A stretch of 64,000 bases of DNA from Clostridiaceae bacterium (GCA_910575585.1 CAJTGF010000014.1:28576-92575), one strand, 5' to 3'. Shown: positions 1-9,680, counted from the first letter of the stretch. Translations and numbers: made by a program. Notes: a model not told the origin generated them from the letters alone.

Positions 1-122
1 CTCAGCGAATTGCCTAACGTGGTGCCGTAGCCCCTCTCAAGTGGTTCTACTACAAACTTTCCGTATTTTTTATCTTCGGAGATTTCTGCAATTTCAATGT
101 TTGGTTTTTCGAAATCGAACAC
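1..122 (-). CDS. rpoA: RNA polymerase alpha subunit, N-terminal part (runs off the window)
   Basis: This is the beginning of the alpha subunit of RNA polymerase, which dimerises to nucleate core enzyme assembly. About 40 codons are visible. The translation opens [14 protein letters not shown] and continues to the family hallmark [12 protein letters not shown] of the N-terminal assembly domain. The start is GTG (120-122), with an AAGGAGGGG ribosome binding site just upstream. It is the last gene of the alpha operon, about 200 nt after rpsD, and the gap holds a folded element. The rest of the gene lies outside the window. Confidence 0.93.
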   Translation of the reverse strand, partial: MFDFEKPNIEIAEISEDKKYGKFVVEPLERGYGTTLGNSL

Positions 123-203
123 TAATAGCCCCTCCTTTTTTGGTTCTATATGTCGAGGCTTTCCTACTCAAACACAACAATCCTAAGATTACCACTTAGC
201 CAT

Positions 204-301
204 AAACAGTTTTATGCAAAGGCCGCTGTCCGTTGCTTTCCGGCTGACAGCGCGGCGGAACTGTAAAACCGCTTCCGCCAATCCTTTGCCTAAAACTGTT
301 T
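204..301 (-). ncRNA. Cloverleaf-like structured element in the rpsD-rpoA spacer
   Basis: Two 19-nt arms (204-222 and 283-301) are inverted complements with a single mismatch and would close a long stem in the minus-strand transcript. Between them lie two further hairpins, a 7-bp GGCGGAA/TTCCGCC stem and a 7-bp CGCTGTC/GACAGCG stem, giving a three-way junction of about 98 nt. No U-run follows, so it is not a standard intrinsic terminator. It could be a cis-regulatory RNA, an RNA processing site, or a copy of an intergenic repeat family; see the similar element at 15422-15554. Confidence 0.6.
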
Positions 302-323
302 GTGCGACTAAATCATAACAAGA

Positions 324-917
324 TTATTTGGAGTACAACTCGACGATAAGCATTTCGTTAACTGGAACATCAATCTCGTCTCTGGTAGGCATCTCCTTCA
401 CAGTACCGCGCAAATTCTCCTGATCAACATCCAGCCATGCCGGTACCATTCTGCCTGCAGTTACTTCTAATACATCTTTGTATCTCTGAGAAGACTTGCA
501 CTTCTCTTTCACCTCGATCACATCGCCGGCCTTAACCAGGTAGGACGGAATGTTTACGCACTTTCCGTTAACCAGGATATGCTTATGATCTACGATCTGC
601 CTCGTCTCTCTTCTGGTGCGGCCGAACCCCATACGGAACACCACGTTGTCCAGTCTTCTCTCCAGAAGGATCATCAGGTTCTGACCTACCATGCCTTCCA
701 TTCTGGAAGCCTTTGCGTAGTAATTCCTGAAAGGTTTCTCCAGAACGCCGTAAATAAATTTGGCTTTCTGCTTCTCTCTCAACTGAAGGCCGTACTCGCT
801 CACCTTTCTGTTGGCTCTCTTTAACTCTCTGTTGGACTTTTTATCTATTCCTAAATAAATCGGATCTAAACCAAGTGATCTGCATCTTTTAAGAACAGGA
901 ACTCTATCAACTGCCAC
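324..917 (-). CDS. rpsD: 30S ribosomal protein S4
   Basis: S4 is a primary 16S rRNA binder that nucleates 30S assembly. The 197-residue protein has the usual N-terminal domain followed by the S4 RNA-binding fold around residues 85-150, with [20 protein letters not shown] and the HKHILVNGK loop. It lacks the four-cysteine zinc motif seen in some S4 proteins. The start is GTG (915-917), preceded by AGGAGG. It lies 17 nt after rpsK in the alpha operon. S4 autoregulates its own mRNA in several bacteria; no such site was identified upstream of this gene. Confidence 0.97.
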   Translation of the reverse strand: MAVDRVPVLKRCRSLGLDPIYLGIDKKSNRELKRANRKVSEYGLQLREKQKAKFIYGVLEKPFRNYYAKASRMEGMVGQNLMILLERRLDNVVFRMGFGRTRRETRQIVDHKHILVNGKCVNIPSYLVKAGDVIEVKEKCKSSQRYKDVLEVTAGRMVPAWLDVDQENLRGTVKEMPTRDEIDVPVNEMLIVELYSK

Positions 918-934
918 TTTTCGTACCTCCTAAA

Positions 935-1336
935 TTAAACTCTTCTACGTTTTGGCGGACGGCATCCGTTGTGCGGAACCGGTGTTACGTCCTTAATACT
1001 AGTTACTTCAATACCGCAGGCAGAAAGCGCGCGGATCGCTGCCTCACGACCTGAACCAGGTCCCTTTACCATAACGTCTACAGATTTTAACCCATGTACG
1101 ATAGCCGCCTTAGCAGCAGTCTCTGCAGCCATCTGCGCTGCATATGGAGTAGATTTCCTTGAACCTCTAAATCCCAGACCACCGGCACTTGCCCATGATA
1201 AAGCATTACCCTGCGTATCCGTTAACGTCACGATCGTGTTGTTAAAGGAGGACTGGATATGTGCCTGTCCGCGTTCAACGTTTTTCTTTACGCGCTTTTT
1301 CGTCACTTTTTTTGCAGTGGACTTATTTTTAGCCAT
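935..1336 (-). CDS. rpsK: 30S ribosomal protein S11
   Basis: S11 sits on the 30S platform near the mRNA exit and contacts the Shine-Dalgarno helix. The 133-residue product has the basic N-terminal tail, the central [19 protein letters not shown] segment, and the C-terminal [15 protein letters not shown] signature typical of the family. It is located between rpsM and rpsD as in most Firmicutes. The 107-nt gap to rpsM is longer than its neighbours' but shows no clear promoter. Confidence 0.97.
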   Translation of the reverse strand: MAKNKSTAKKVTKKRVKKNVERGQAHIQSSFNNTIVTLTDTQGNALSWASAGGLGFRGSRKSTPYAAQMAAETAAKAAIVHGLKSVDVMVKGPGSGREAAIRALSACGIEVTSIKDVTPVPHNGCRPPKRRRV

Positions 1337-1443
1337 TTTAAACTAACCTACTTTCTTCCTAATTGCTAGAATCTTTGTCTCCTGTTTTTAAAACATACAA
1401 CTTGATTCCGTCTGTTCTCGTGTTAATGAGTCTTGCTTAAACC

Positions 1444-1812
1444 TTATTTCTTCTTGTTCGCTACGGTCTTACGGGGACCTTTCCGTGTTCTTGCGTTGGT
1501 CTTAGTCTTCTGACCGCGTACCGGCAGACCTTTTCTGTGACGGATGCCCCGATAGCAGCCGATCTCCTGAAGCCTCTTGATGTTCATGGCGATCTCTCTT
1601 CTCAGATCACCTTCCACCATCTGCGTATCAGCCACCACTGCGGCAATCTTCTTCACCTCGTCGTCTGTCAAATCCTTCACCCGTGTGTCAGGATTCACGC
1701 CGGCGTCTGCAAGGATACGGTTTGAACTTGCGCGGCCAATGCCGTAAATGTAAGTCAAGCCAATCTCAATACGTTTCTCTCTTGGTAAATCAACACCTGA
1801 AATACGAGCCAT
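1444..1812 (-). CDS. rpsM: 30S ribosomal protein S13
   Basis: S13 lies in the head of the 30S subunit and bridges to the 50S subunit. The 122-residue sequence begins [21 protein letters not shown], the family start, and contains the [13 protein letters not shown] loop. A basic Lys-rich C-terminal tail contacts P-site tRNA in known structures. The ATG follows an AGGAGGTGTG ribosome binding site. It is the second gene after the internal promoter upstream of rpmJ. Confidence 0.97.
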   Translation of the reverse strand: MARISGVDLPREKRIEIGLTYIYGIGRASSNRILADAGVNPDTRVKDLTDDEVKKIAAVVADTQMVEGDLRREIAMNIKRLQEIGCYRGIRHRKGLPVRGQKTKTNARTRKGPRKTVANKKK

Positions 1813-1845
1813 GTGCGTATCACACCTCCTGTAATTTTTTAACTC

Positions 1846-1959
1846 TTAACCTTGTCTCTGTTTGTGCTTGGGGTTCTCGCAGATTACTCTGATACTGCCC
1901 TTGCGCTTGATGATTTTGCATTTTTCGCAAATCGGTTTTACTGATGATCTGACTTTCAC
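1846..1959 (-). CDS. rpmJ: 50S ribosomal protein L36
   Basis: This is a 37-codon gene for the smallest 50S protein. Translation gives [15 protein letters not shown], then [17 protein letters not shown], ending RQG. The C-x2-C and C-x4-H residues make the zinc-ribbon form of L36. The start is GTG (1957-1959), eight bases downstream of AAGGAG. It is the first gene after the internal promoter at 2117-2145 and precedes rpsM by about 35 nt, the usual order infA-rpmJ-rpsM. Confidence 0.95.
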   Translation of the reverse strand: MKVRSSVKPICEKCKIIKRKGSIRVICENPKHKQRQG

Positions 1960-2116
1960 AGCAATTCTCCTTTCTCCTGCACGTCCTGATTGGAAACAGC
2001 CAGGCACACCCGTCCGGGCGTATCCGGGTATATACCTAAGTAAAGTTAGATATATAGGTCAACCGGGATTACTTTTGGACAAAGTTCACCCAGTACTTCA
2101 ACAAAGTCGCTATAGC

Positions 2117-2145
2117 ATTATAGCATCTTTAAATCTGAAAAGCAA
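2117..2145 (-). promoter_or_regulatory. Sigma-A-type promoter for rpmJ-rpsM-rpsK-rpsD-rpoA
   Basis: On the minus strand TTGCTT (2140-2145) and TATAAT (2117-2122) are separated by exactly 17 nt. It lies between infA and rpmJ and would give a leader of about 150 nt before rpmJ. That leader has short inverted repeats around the TATATA stretches at 2030-2065 but no clear known riboswitch. It suggests that the alpha-operon genes can be transcribed independently of the upstream S10-spc genes. Confidence 0.75.
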
Positions 2146-2205
2146 GCATTTTCTTCCTTTTTTCAGACCTGTTCCCGGCGCCTAACTCCCTGACCAGTGC
2201 CGTGC

Positions 2206-2424
2206 CTATTTATCCCTCCAGATGATCCTGCCCTTTGTAAGGTCATAGGGGGACAGTTCAATCGTAACTTTATCTCCCGGCAAGATCTTAATATAGTTCA
2301 TACGCAGCTTGCCGCTGATATGAGCCAGAACCTGATGCCCATTCTCCAGTTCCACCTGAAACATGGCATTGGGAAGTTTCTCAACAACAATGCCTTCAAT
2401 CTCTATCACATCCGCTTTTGACAT
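2206..2424 (-). CDS. infA: Translation initiation factor IF-1
   Basis: IF-1 is a 72-residue OB-fold protein that binds the 30S A site during initiation. The sequence has the usual start [20 protein letters not shown], then [20 protein letters not shown], and ends with the conserved [12 protein letters not shown]. The ATG follows GGAGG with 7-nt spacing. It lies 13 nt after the KOW-domain gene and before the promoter that serves rpmJ. Confidence 0.97.
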   Translation of the reverse strand: MSKADVIEIEGIVVEKLPNAMFQVELENGHQVLAHISGKLRMNYIKILPGDKVTIELSPYDLTKGRIIWRDK

Positions 2425-2437
2425 ACGGTTTACCTCC

Positions 2438-2710
2438 TTATGACTGACCTCTTCTCTTGTAGCCGCGGATCAGACTCCTTATGTGTTCATCCCTGATCCG
2501 CCCGCGCTCAATCAAAACCTTGCTTTTCCATTCCTCTTCATCATAAATAACCTGTATATGCTTCTTCTTCTTTTTCTTAGGCTTTGCCAGAGGCCGGGAA
2601 TCTCCGTTTACTAAAAAAACATATTCCTTCTGTTCCTCAATTATGACAAACAGTTCCCCTCTGTCATGACCTGCTAAAGATTCGCATATGGTCCCTGCTT
2701 TATACTCCAT
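2438..2710 (-). CDS. KOW-domain RNA-binding protein (L14e-like)
   Basis: A small basic protein of about 90 residues starting [20 protein letters not shown]. The pattern of a KOW motif ([19 protein letters not shown]) followed by a lysine run and an arginine-rich C-terminus ([12 protein letters not shown]) resembles the KOW/L14e-type RNA-binding proteins encoded beside map and infA in Clostridia. The ATG at 2708-2710 is preferred, with AGGG upstream; an alternative GTG at 2732-2734 would overlap the map stop codon. A role at the ribosome is inferred from the neighbours and the fold; no specific function can be assigned. Confidence 0.85.
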   Translation of the reverse strand: MEYKAGTICESLAGHDRGELFVIIEEQKEYVFLVNGDSRPLAKPKKKKKKHIQVIYDEEEWKSKVLIERGRIRDEHIRSLIRGYKRRGQS

Positions 2711-2727
2711 CCCATTTCCCTGCCTTT

Positions 2728-3480
2728 TCAGCACCTGGACAAGATCTCAGGGGCATCCTCTGTTATAAGGATCGTATTCTCATAATGGGCCGACAGCGAA
2801 CCGTCCTCTGTCACCACAGTCCAGTCGTCGTCCAGCCACCTGACATCCAGACGTCCCGCATTGATCATAGGCTCCACTGCCAGGGTCATGCCCGGCCTTA
2901 ACCGGATGCCTCTTCGTTTTCTTGCGAAGTTAGGCACCTTAGGGTCTTCATGAAGATGGGAACCAATGCCGTGGCCCACCAGATCCCTCACCACACCGTA
3001 TCCAAAAGCTTCCGCGTAAGACTGGATAGCCCTGGAAATATCATTGAGATGATTGCCAACTTTCGCGTACTTTATTCCTTCGAAAAAGCACTGTTTCGTC
3101 ACATCAATCAACTGCTTTGCCTGTGGGCTGATCTGGCCGACTCCGTGGGTCCTTGCAGCGTCCGAGTGATACCCTTTATAGATAACCCCCGCGTCCAGGC
3201 TGACGATGTCGCCCTCCTTCAAAAGCCGCTTTTTGTCCGGGATCCCGTGGACCACCTCGTCATTAACCGAAATGCAGATAGAAGCAGGATAGCCCATATA
3301 ATTCTTAAAGGAAGGAACGCACCCGTAGCTGCGGATGATCTCCTCTCCCAGCCGGTTGATCTCCCATGTAGAGATCCCCGGTTTCAGAGCCTTCTCAAGT
3401 TCCTCATGAGTGGCGGCGAGAATCTTTCCCGCCTCCCTCATAAGTGTGATCTCCCGTTCTGATTTTATCGTAACGGCCAT
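2728..3480 (-). CDS. map: Methionine aminopeptidase, type I
   Basis: This enzyme removes the initiator methionine from nascent proteins using a two-metal site. All expected ligands are visible in the 250-residue product: His78, Asp96, Asp107, His170, Glu203 and Glu234, each one position short of the E. coli numbering. They lie in VNDEVVHGIP, SLDAGV, HSDAAR, GHGIG, AVEPMI and the ENT segment. There is no N-terminal zinc or SH3 extension. Together with adk it follows secY, the standard spc-operon tail. Confidence 0.97.
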   Translation of the reverse strand: MAVTIKSEREITLMREAGKILAATHEELEKALKPGISTWEINRLGEEIIRSYGCVPSFKNYMGYPASICISVNDEVVHGIPDKKRLLKEGDIVSLDAGVIYKGYHSDAARTHGVGQISPQAKQLIDVTKQCFFEGIKYAKVGNHLNDISRAIQSYAEAFGYGVVRDLVGHGIGSHLHEDPKVPNFARKRRGIRLRPGMTLAVEPMINAGRLDVRWLDDDWTVVTEDGSLSAHYENTILITEDAPEILSRC

Positions 3481-3485
3481 ACTGC

Positions 3486-4130
3486 TTAAGCTCCCAGGAT
3501 GGATACAATATCCTGGAACACATCCTCCATATTTTTCGTTCCGTCCACTTCTTTTAGAACCCCTGCATTTTTATAATAATCGATCAGAGGCTGGGTCTGC
3601 TCATGGTAAACGTTGAGACGCTTCTGAACCGTCTCCGGCTTGTCGTCGTCCCGAAGCACCAGCTTCTCCCCGCAGGTATCGCACACACCCTCACTCTTAG
3701 GCGCGTTAAACTCCACGTGGTACGTTGCCCCGCAGGCCACGCATGCCCTGCGCCCGCCCATACGGCTGACGATGTTCTCATCGGGCACATCCACATTGAC
3801 TGCGTAGTCGATGGCCTCTCCCATGCCCTTTAACGCCTCGGTCAGGCTTTCGGCCTGGGGGATAGTCCTTGGGAATCCGTCCAAAACGTACCCGTTTTTG
3901 CAGTCATCCTCATGGATCCTGTCCATCAGCATGCCGATGGTGATCTCATCAGGCACCAGCATCCCCTGATCCATAAACGTCTTTGCCTTCATGCCCAGTT
4001 CCGTTCCGCCCTTAATATTGGCGCGGAAAATGTCCCCGGTGGAAATATGGGGGATCCCATACTTTGCGGCAATCTTCTTAGCCTGAGTTCCCTTGCCTGC
4101 TCCCGGAGCGCCTAACATAATAATCTTCAT
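3486..4130 (-). CDS. adk: Adenylate kinase, zinc-type LID
   Basis: It interconverts ATP plus AMP with two ADP. The 214-residue protein starts with the P-loop GAPGAGKGT (residues 8-16) and includes the AMP-binding TGDIFR and DGFPRT motifs. The LID domain carries four cysteines, Cys130, Cys133, Cys150 and Cys153, the zinc-binding form common in Gram-positives. It is placed between secY and map, 5 nt before map, and is probably translated from the same spc transcript. Confidence 0.97.
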   Translation of the reverse strand: MKIIMLGAPGAGKGTQAKKIAAKYGIPHISTGDIFRANIKGGTELGMKAKTFMDQGMLVPDEITIGMLMDRIHEDDCKNGYVLDGFPRTIPQAESLTEALKGMGEAIDYAVNVDVPDENIVSRMGGRRACVACGATYHVEFNAPKSEGVCDTCGEKLVLRDDDKPETVQKRLNVYHEQTQPLIDYYKNAGVLKEVDGTKNMEDVFQDIVSILGA

Positions 4131-4228
4131 CTGCGTATCCCTCCCGCTTCTTAAAATATTATATAGCTTTTAACTACGAAAAGAAAGGGCTCCAATGCCC
4201 TTCCTTCCCATTTCAAACACATCAGACA

Positions 4229-5545
4229 TCAATCGTTTAAAAATCCTGTATAATTACGCACCAGCATCTGTGATTCGATGGCTTTGATCGTCTCCAGGAT
4301 AACCCCCACGATAATGATAAGGGACGTCCCCGCAAAAGATAAATGAGTGATGGTAAACAGACCGGATACAATGATTGGTACCAGGCTCACTACCATCAGA
4401 CCGCAGGCGCCGATAAATACAATATAATTCAGTATGCCTTCCAGATAATCGGACGTCGGTTTTCCCGGACGGATCCCGGGGATAAACCCTCCCTGTTTCT
4501 TGATGTTGTTGGCAACCTCCAGGGGATTGAAGGTAATAGACGTATAGAAATACGCAAAAAATACGATCAATACCAAATAGATCACCAACCCTACGGAATA
4601 GGCGGGCTGCTCCGGCCTGAACCAGGAATTGGAACTTAACATGGTCATCAACCATCCCATAAAACCGGAACGGTCAAACTCAACGAACTGGGATATCACC
4701 ACCGGAAACGACATAATGGAAGAGGCAAAAATAACCGGGATCACGCCTGCGGTGTTAACCTTCAGCGGAATACTGGAAGAGCGCCCCCCAACCATCCTTC
4801 TTCCCTGCATCTTCTGGGAATACTGGACCGGAATCCTTCTCTCGCCGTCCTGCAAAACAATAACAAACATCACCATGGCAATGATAACTGCCAGGATGAT
4901 AATTGCGGAAACCACTGCCACAGGAATGTTTCTTCCTGCCATAAATCTGGTATACAGGGTATTAATATCATCCGGCAAGCTGGAAACGATATTGAACAGC
5001 AGCACGATAGAAATACCGTTGCCAACGCCGTTTTCCGTAATCCTCTCGCCGATCCACATCAAAAGCGCGCTTCCTGCGGTCATAGTGGCAACCGCCACAA
5101 TAATGCTTCCCGCGTTGAAGTCAAGGAGAAGACCTTGTCCGCCGAATTCCACCGCCATAGCCGTAGACTCGATGAGAGCCAGGGCAACGGTCACATAACG
5201 GGTATACTCGGCGATCTTCTTCCTGCCGTCCTCGCCTTCCCTCTGCATCTCTTCAAGCTTTGGGATGGCGATGGTCATCAGCTGCATGATGATGGATGAA
5301 GTAATATACGGGGTAATGCTAAGGGCAAAGACAGACATGCTGGTGAAAGAACCACCAGTCATGGCGTCAAAAAAGTTAAACGCGTCCCCTGTCTGTCTGG
5401 CAAAAAAATCTGCAAAATACGCGGTGTTAACTCCTGGAATCGGCAATTCGGACCCAAAGCGGATTACTACTAACATCATAAAGGTGTATAGTAATTTCTT
5501 TCGTATGTCTTTAATACGAAACGCGTCTCGGAGTGTTTTGAACAT
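4229..5545 (-). CDS. secY: Protein translocase subunit SecY
   Basis: SecY forms the protein-conducting channel of the Sec translocon in the cytoplasmic membrane. The 438-residue protein has about ten hydrophobic segments. The N-terminal RIKDIRKKLLYTFMMLVVIR and the plug region near FFDAMTGGSF are typical, as are the cytosolic loop motifs QKMQGRRMVGG and IKKQGGFIPGIRPGKPT. It overlaps no neighbour but starts 2 nt after the rplO stop. A 98-nt spacer separates it from adk. Confidence 0.97.
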   Translation of the reverse strand: MFKTLRDAFRIKDIRKKLLYTFMMLVVIRFGSELPIPGVNTAYFADFFARQTGDAFNFFDAMTGGSFTSMSVFALSITPYITSSIIMQLMTIAIPKLEEMQREGEDGRKKIAEYTRYVTVALALIESTAMAVEFGGQGLLLDFNAGSIIVAVATMTAGSALLMWIGERITENGVGNGISIVLLFNIVSSLPDDINTLYTRFMAGRNIPVAVVSAIIILAVIIAMVMFVIVLQDGERRIPVQYSQKMQGRRMVGGRSSSIPLKVNTAGVIPVIFASSIMSFPVVISQFVEFDRSGFMGWLMTMLSSNSWFRPEQPAYSVGLVIYLVLIVFFAYFYTSITFNPLEVANNIKKQGGFIPGIRPGKPTSDYLEGILNYIVFIGACGLMVVSLVPIIVSGLFTITHLSFAGTSLIIIVGVILETIKAIESQMLVRNYTGFLND

Positions 5546-5546
5546 A

Positions 5547-5987
5547 TTAGATCACCTCGCAGGTTCCACCAGCGGCTTCAATCTTAGCCTTCGCGCCCTC
5601 GCTGAAAGCATCTACTTTAACTGTAAGCTTTTTGGTTAATTCTCCGTTGCCAAGGATCTTCACTCCGTCTTTCGGATTCTTTACAATCCCAATCTCCATT
5701 AAGGACTCAACGGTAACCACTGCGTCATTATCGAACCGCTCCAGTGTACTTACGTTAATGCCCACAATCTCCTTTGTGTTTCTGTTGGTGAAGCCTCTCT
5801 TGGGAAGGCGTCTGTACAGCGGCATCTGACCGCCTTCAAATCCCGGTCTGGTAGCTCCGGAACGTGCCTTCTGACCCTTATGGCCCTTGCCGGCAGTCTT
5901 GCCGTTGCCTGAACCGTGTCCGCGGCCTCTTCTGAAATTAGCGCTGTGCTTGGAACCCTCTGCAGGCTTTAAATTGGATAATTCCAT
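5547..5987 (-). CDS. rplO: 50S ribosomal protein L15
   Basis: L15 is a late-assembly 50S protein. The 146-residue product starts [15 protein letters not shown] and shows the glycine/arginine-rich extension ([21 protein letters not shown]) of the family, then [18 protein letters not shown]. The ATG at 5985-5987 is chosen because AAGGAGGTG lies directly upstream; a GTG three codons earlier is part of that ribosome binding site. It sits between rpmD and secY. Confidence 0.96.
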   Translation of the reverse strand: MELSNLKPAEGSKHSANFRRGRGHGSGNGKTAGKGHKGQKARSGATRPGFEGGQMPLYRRLPKRGFTNRNTKEIVGINVSTLERFDNDAVVTVESLMEIGIVKNPKDGVKILGNGELTKKLTVKVDAFSEGAKAKIEAAGGTCEVI

Positions 5988-6012
5988 CTTGCGCACCTCC
6001 TTGTCTGTGAAC

Positions 6013-6195
6013 TTATACTTCTTCTACTTTTACCAGATGTCTCACATGCCAAATCATGCCTCTCACGGCATCATTATCCGGCATCTCCACCGTCTTATGC
6101 ATCTTTCTAAGGCCCAAAGCCTCAACGGTTGCTCTCTGCTTCGGAATGGCTCCGATTGGAGATTTGACCAGTGTGATCTTTAATTTCTGTGCCAT
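6013..6195 (-). CDS. rpmD: 50S ribosomal protein L30
   Basis: A 60-residue protein with the L30 pattern [20 protein letters not shown] and then [20 protein letters not shown]. It lies between rpsE and rplO in the spc operon as expected. The ATG follows AAGGAGGATAGAAC. Confidence 0.95.
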   Translation of the reverse strand: MAQKLKITLVKSPIGAIPKQRATVEALGLRKMHKTVEMPDNDAVRGMIWHVRHLVKVEEV

Positions 6196-6208
6196 TGTTC
6201 TATCCTCC

Positions 6209-6718
6209 TTAGCCTAAAATCTCTTCAACGGATTTGCCACGAAGTTTTGCAACCTCTTCCGGAGTTTTCAGTGCGCACAAGCCGTTCAAGGTAGCCAGAA
6301 CAACATTGGTCTTGTTGTTGGAACCTAAGGACTTGGTACGGATATTCTTGATCCCGGCTAACTCCAGCACGGAACGGGCAGGACCTCCGGCGATAACGCC
6401 GGTACCTTCCGGCGCTTTCTTGAGAAGAACGGACGCGCTTCCGAACTTTCCAATATAGTCATGGGGAATGCTTCTGCTGTCATCCACAGGGATCGCCACC
6501 AGATTCTTCATAGCAGCCTCTTTTCCTTTGCGGATCGCTTCCGGAACCTCGCCTGCTTTGCCAAGGCCCGCGCCTACGTGTCCGTTGCCGTCTCCAACTA
6601 CTACCAGAGCGGAGAATCTCATGGTACGACCGCCCTTTACCGTCTTGGAAACACGCTTAATGGCCACTACCTTGTCATTTAACTCTAATTGACTTGGATC
6701 AATGATTGTACGCTTCAT
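6209..6718 (-). CDS. rpsE: 30S ribosomal protein S5
   Basis: S5 contributes to decoding fidelity and to mRNA unwinding at the entry channel. The 169-residue protein has the N-terminal double-stranded RNA-binding fold with [20 protein letters not shown] and [10 protein letters not shown], and the C-terminal domain with [19 protein letters not shown]. Its ATG is preceded by GGGAGGAG. Confidence 0.97.
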   Translation of the reverse strand: MKRTIIDPSQLELNDKVVAIKRVSKTVKGGRTMRFSALVVVGDGNGHVGAGLGKAGEVPEAIRKGKEAAMKNLVAIPVDDSRSIPHDYIGKFGSASVLLKKAPEGTGVIAGGPARSVLELAGIKNIRTKSLGSNNKTNVVLATLNGLCALKTPEEVAKLRGKSVEEILG

Positions 6719-6734
6719 GCTGCTCTCCTCCCTA

Positions 6735-7103
6735 CTAGAACTTCAGACCGGCTTCGCGGGCAGCATCTGCCAGCGCCTGAATCTTACCCTGATATATAAA
6801 TCCGCCTCTATCAAAGACAACAGTGTCAATACCTTTTTCCAAGGCCCTCTTGGCGATCAGTGTACCAACGTATGCAGCAGCATCAACGGTGTTGGTATGC
6901 TCCAGCTCTTCTCTTGCGGATTTCTCCAAAGTAGACGCTGCAACTAAAGTATTGCCAACTGTATCGTCAATAATTTGAGCATACATATGATTATTGCTTC
7001 TGAACACTGCCAAACGCGGTCTTTCCGCTGTGCCGGAAAAATGATTGCGGATTCTGGCGTGCTTCTTTGCGCGAACTTCGCTTCTTGTTTTCTTGCTAAC
7101 CAT
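6735..7103 (-). CDS. rplR: 50S ribosomal protein L18
   Basis: L18 binds 5S rRNA in the central protuberance. The 122-residue sequence has the basic N-terminal tail followed by [20 protein letters not shown] and ends with the conserved [20 protein letters not shown] segment. It is located between rplF and rpsE. Confidence 0.96.
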   Translation of the reverse strand: MVSKKTRSEVRAKKHARIRNHFSGTAERPRLAVFRSNNHMYAQIIDDTVGNTLVAASTLEKSAREELEHTNTVDAAAYVGTLIAKRALEKGIDTVVFDRGGFIYQGKIQALADAAREAGLKF

Positions 7104-7120
7104 TTTTACACTCTCCTTAA

Positions 7121-7663
7121 TTATTTCTTACCAGTCTTACCAACTTTACGTCTGATTACTTCGTCAGCATACTTAATACCCTTACCCTTGTACGGCTCAG
7201 GTCTTCTCTTATCTCTGATCTCAGCAGCATATTGGCCAACTTTTTCTTTATCAATACCTTTTACAGTGATCTTATTCTGACCTTCCAGAACAGACTCAAG
7301 GCCCTCCGGATCAGTCATCTCAACGGGGTGGGAATACCCCAGGCTTAAAATCAGTTTGTTGCCCTGCTTCTGGGCTCTGTAACCAACGCCGTTCACTTCC
7401 AGAACCTTCTCGTACCCCTTGGTAACGCCAACAACCATGTTGTTGACCAGAGTTCTGGTAAGGCCGTGCAAAGACTTCATCTTCTTCAGATCATTGGGCC
7501 TGGTTACGATGATATGGCCATCCTCTTCCTTGATGTCCATCTCCACAGGCAGCTCTCTTTCCAGAGTGCCCTTGGGACCTTTTACAGTCACTTTATTGTT
7601 TTCTGCGATTGTTACGGTTACTCCTTCCGGAATCGCGATAGGCATTCTTCCTATACGTGACAT
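7121..7663 (-). CDS. rplF: 50S ribosomal protein L6
   Basis: L6 sits near the GTPase centre of the 50S subunit. The 180-residue protein starts [17 protein letters not shown] and has the duplicated L6 fold, ending with the signature [20 protein letters not shown]. The ATG at 7661-7663 follows TAAGGAGG at good spacing. An in-frame upstream extension lacks a ribosome binding site and is not conserved in the family. Confidence 0.96.
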   Translation of the reverse strand: MSRIGRMPIAIPEGVTVTIAENNKVTVKGPKGTLERELPVEMDIKEEDGHIIVTRPNDLKKMKSLHGLTRTLVNNMVVGVTKGYEKVLEVNGVGYRAQKQGNKLILSLGYSHPVEMTDPEGLESVLEGQNKITVKGIDKEKVGQYAAEIRDKRRPEPYKGKGIKYADEVIRRKVGKTGKK

Positions 7664-7739
7664 GCTCGTTTTCCTCCTTAAATTTTCGGAAATGGCTTGT
7701 GCGCCACTTCTGTTTTCAGACATTTGCTATGCCTATCAA

Positions 7740-8141
7740 CTACCAAATAAATGCTAATACCTCACCGCCAACTCCCTTGCTGCGTGCTTCCTTATCGGTG
7801 ATCACGCCCTGGTTTGTGGAAATGATAGCGGTACCCAGACCGCCCAGAACCTTAGGCAGCTCCTCTTTGTTGGCGTACACCCTAAGACCTGGTTTGGAGA
7901 TCCTCTTAAGGCCGGTGATGATGCGCTCGCTCTTATCCCCATTGTACTTTAAGGCAATGCGGATGGTCTTAAAGGAACCCTCGTCCACTATATCATATTT
8001 CTTGATGTAACCTTCTTTAACAAGGATATCTGCAATTGCCAATTTCATCTTAGATGAAGGTATATCTACGGTATCATGTTTCGCAGTATTTGCGTTACGG
8101 ATTCTTGTAAGCATATCTGCAATGGGATCGCTCATTGTCAT
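7740..8141 (-). CDS. rpsH: 30S ribosomal protein S8
   Basis: S8 binds the central domain of 16S rRNA. In E. coli it is the translational repressor of the spc operon. The 133-residue product begins [17 protein letters not shown] and ends with [17 protein letters not shown], including the usual [12 protein letters not shown] loop. The first of two nearby ATGs best fits the AGGAGG spacing. Confidence 0.97.
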   Translation of the reverse strand: MTMSDPIADMLTRIRNANTAKHDTVDIPSSKMKLAIADILVKEGYIKKYDIVDEGSFKTIRIALKYNGDKSERIITGLKRISKPGLRVYANKEELPKVLGGLGTAIISTNQGVITDKEARSKGVGGEVLAFIW

Positions 8142-8183
8142 GATCTATTGTCCTCCTATATTTTCTCAGGGAAAAGCCGCTTT

Positions 8184-8369
8184 CTACCAGCTTGCCTTCT
8201 TAACTCCCGGGATCTGGCCTTTGTACGCTAACTCACGGAAACAGATACGGCAGATTCCGTATTTTCTCAAATATGCGTGCGGACGGCCGCAGATTCTGCA
8301 ACGGCTGTACTCTCTCGTAGAGAACTTAGCCGGACGCTGCTGCTTAATCTTCATTGAAGTTTTAGCCAT
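8184..8369 (-). CDS. rpsN: 30S ribosomal protein S14, zinc type
   Basis: This 61-residue short form of S14 belongs to the zinc-binding (type Z) class. Two C-x2-C pairs, in [15 protein letters not shown] and ICRICF, coordinate the metal, and the C-terminus is the conserved [11 protein letters not shown]. Zinc-independent long S14 paralogues are usually encoded elsewhere. It lies between rplE and rpsH. Confidence 0.97.
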   Translation of the reverse strand: MAKTSMKIKQQRPAKFSTREYSRCRICGRPHAYLRKYGICRICFRELAYKGQIPGVKKASW

Positions 8370-8386
8370 GGAATTATCCTCCTAAA

Positions 8387-8926
8387 TTATCTCTGAAATG
8401 GCATATTGAATAATCTCAACAGTTCACGGGCTTCTTCGTCTGTCTTGGCAGTGGTCACGAAGCAGATATCCATGCCTCTCACCTTGTCTACCTTGTCATA
8501 TTCAATCTCCGGGAAAATAAGCTGCTCCTTGATCCCCAGGGTGTAGTTCCCTCTTCCGTCAAACGCGTTGGCGTTAACGCCTCTGAAGTCACGTACGCGG
8601 GGGAGAGCCAGGTTGATGAGACGATCTACAAACTCGTACATCTTCTCGCCCCGAAGGGTAACCTTGCATCCGATGGCCATGCCCTCACGGATCTTAAAGT
8701 TAGCCACGGACTTCTTAGCCTTGGTGGTCACTGCCTTCTGGCCGCTGATGATCTCTAAGTCTCTTACAGCAGAGTCCAGAACCTTGGCGTTATCCTTAGC
8801 CTCGCCGACGCGCATGTTAATGATCACTTTCTCCAGCTTCGGCACTTGCATCACATTTTTATATCCGAACTTCTTCATCATCGCATCAACGATCTCGTTC
8901 TTGTAGGTTTCTTTTAATCTTGCCAT
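8387..8926 (-). CDS. rplE: 50S ribosomal protein L5
   Basis: L5 joins 5S rRNA to the central protuberance. The 179-residue protein begins [16 protein letters not shown] and contains [20 protein letters not shown] and the [19 protein letters not shown] segment. The ATG at 8924-8926 follows GAGGAGGAACTG; upstream in-frame codons overlap the rplX stop and lack a binding site. Confidence 0.97.
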   Translation of the reverse strand: MARLKETYKNEIVDAMMKKFGYKNVMQVPKLEKVIINMRVGEAKDNAKVLDSAVRDLEIISGQKAVTTKAKKSVANFKIREGMAIGCKVTLRGEKMYEFVDRLINLALPRVRDFRGVNANAFDGRGNYTLGIKEQLIFPEIEYDKVDKVRGMDICFVTTAKTDEEARELLRLFNMPFQR

Positions 8927-8948
8927 GATCAGTTCCTCCTCTCCTGAA

Positions 8949-9248
8949 TTAATCAATCACTTTGCCGGTCTTCTTGGCAACGCGGACTTTCTTTCCGTCC
9001 TTGATCTCAAAACCGACTCTTGTGGCCTGACCGTCAACAACCAGCATAACATTGGAGATGTCCATAGCAGCCTCGTGGTTCACGATGCCGCCGTTTGGAT
9101 TTCCGGCGCTTGGCTTGGCATGCTTCGTCACCATGTTGCATCCTTCAACCACAACCTTGCCGTCCTTAACCTGAAGCACTTTACCGGTTTTGTCTTTATC
9201 TTTTCCTGTAATGACCTTTACCAGGTCGTCTTTCTTAATTTTATGCAC
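8949..9248 (-). CDS. rplX: 50S ribosomal protein L24
   Basis: L24 is an early assembly factor of the 50S subunit with a KOW motif. The 99-residue product shows [20 protein letters not shown] and [20 protein letters not shown]. The start is GTG (9246-9248) after AAGGAGGTG. It lies 14 nt after rplN. Confidence 0.96.
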   Translation of the reverse strand: MHKIKKDDLVKVITGKDKDKTGKVLQVKDGKVVVEGCNMVTKHAKPSAGNPNGGIVNHEAAMDISNVMLVVDGQATRVGFEIKDGKKVRVAKKTGKVID

Positions 9249-9262
9249 AGTCCCGCACCTCC

Positions 9263-9631
9263 TTAAAGTACTTCCGGGGCCAGGGAAACAATCTTCATAA
9301 ACTGCTTCTCTCTAAGCTCCCTTGCAACCGGCCCAAAGATACGGGTTCCTCTTGGGGTCTTGTCATCTTTGATGATAACCGCTGCATTCTCGTCAAACTT
9401 AATATAAGAACCGTCTTTCCGGCGGGCTCCCTTTACGGTACGGACCACCACGGCCTTTACAACGTCGCCTTTCTTTACAACACCGCCTGGTGTTGCATCT
9501 TTCACGCTGGCAACAATGATATCGCCTATATTCGCATATCTTCTGGTAGAGCCGCCCATTACACGGATGCAAAGCAGTTCCTTGGCTCCCGTATTATCGG
9601 CAACTCTCAGTCTGGTTTCCTGCTGAATCAT
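9263..9631 (-). CDS. rplN: 50S ribosomal protein L14
   Basis: L14 contacts the 30S subunit in bridge B5. The 122 residues are strongly conserved: [19 protein letters not shown], then [20 protein letters not shown] and [14 protein letters not shown]. First gene of the spc section; the 49-nt gap from rpsQ shows no promoter. Confidence 0.97.
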   Translation of the reverse strand: MIQQETRLRVADNTGAKELLCIRVMGGSTRRYANIGDIIVASVKDATPGGVVKKGDVVKAVVVRTVKGARRKDGSYIKFDENAAVIIKDDKTPRGTRIFGPVARELREKQFMKIVSLAPEVL

Positions 9632-9680
9632 GACTGATACTCCTTCCTGATCTTTGTCTGCGTCTTTCTACCGCCGTAGT

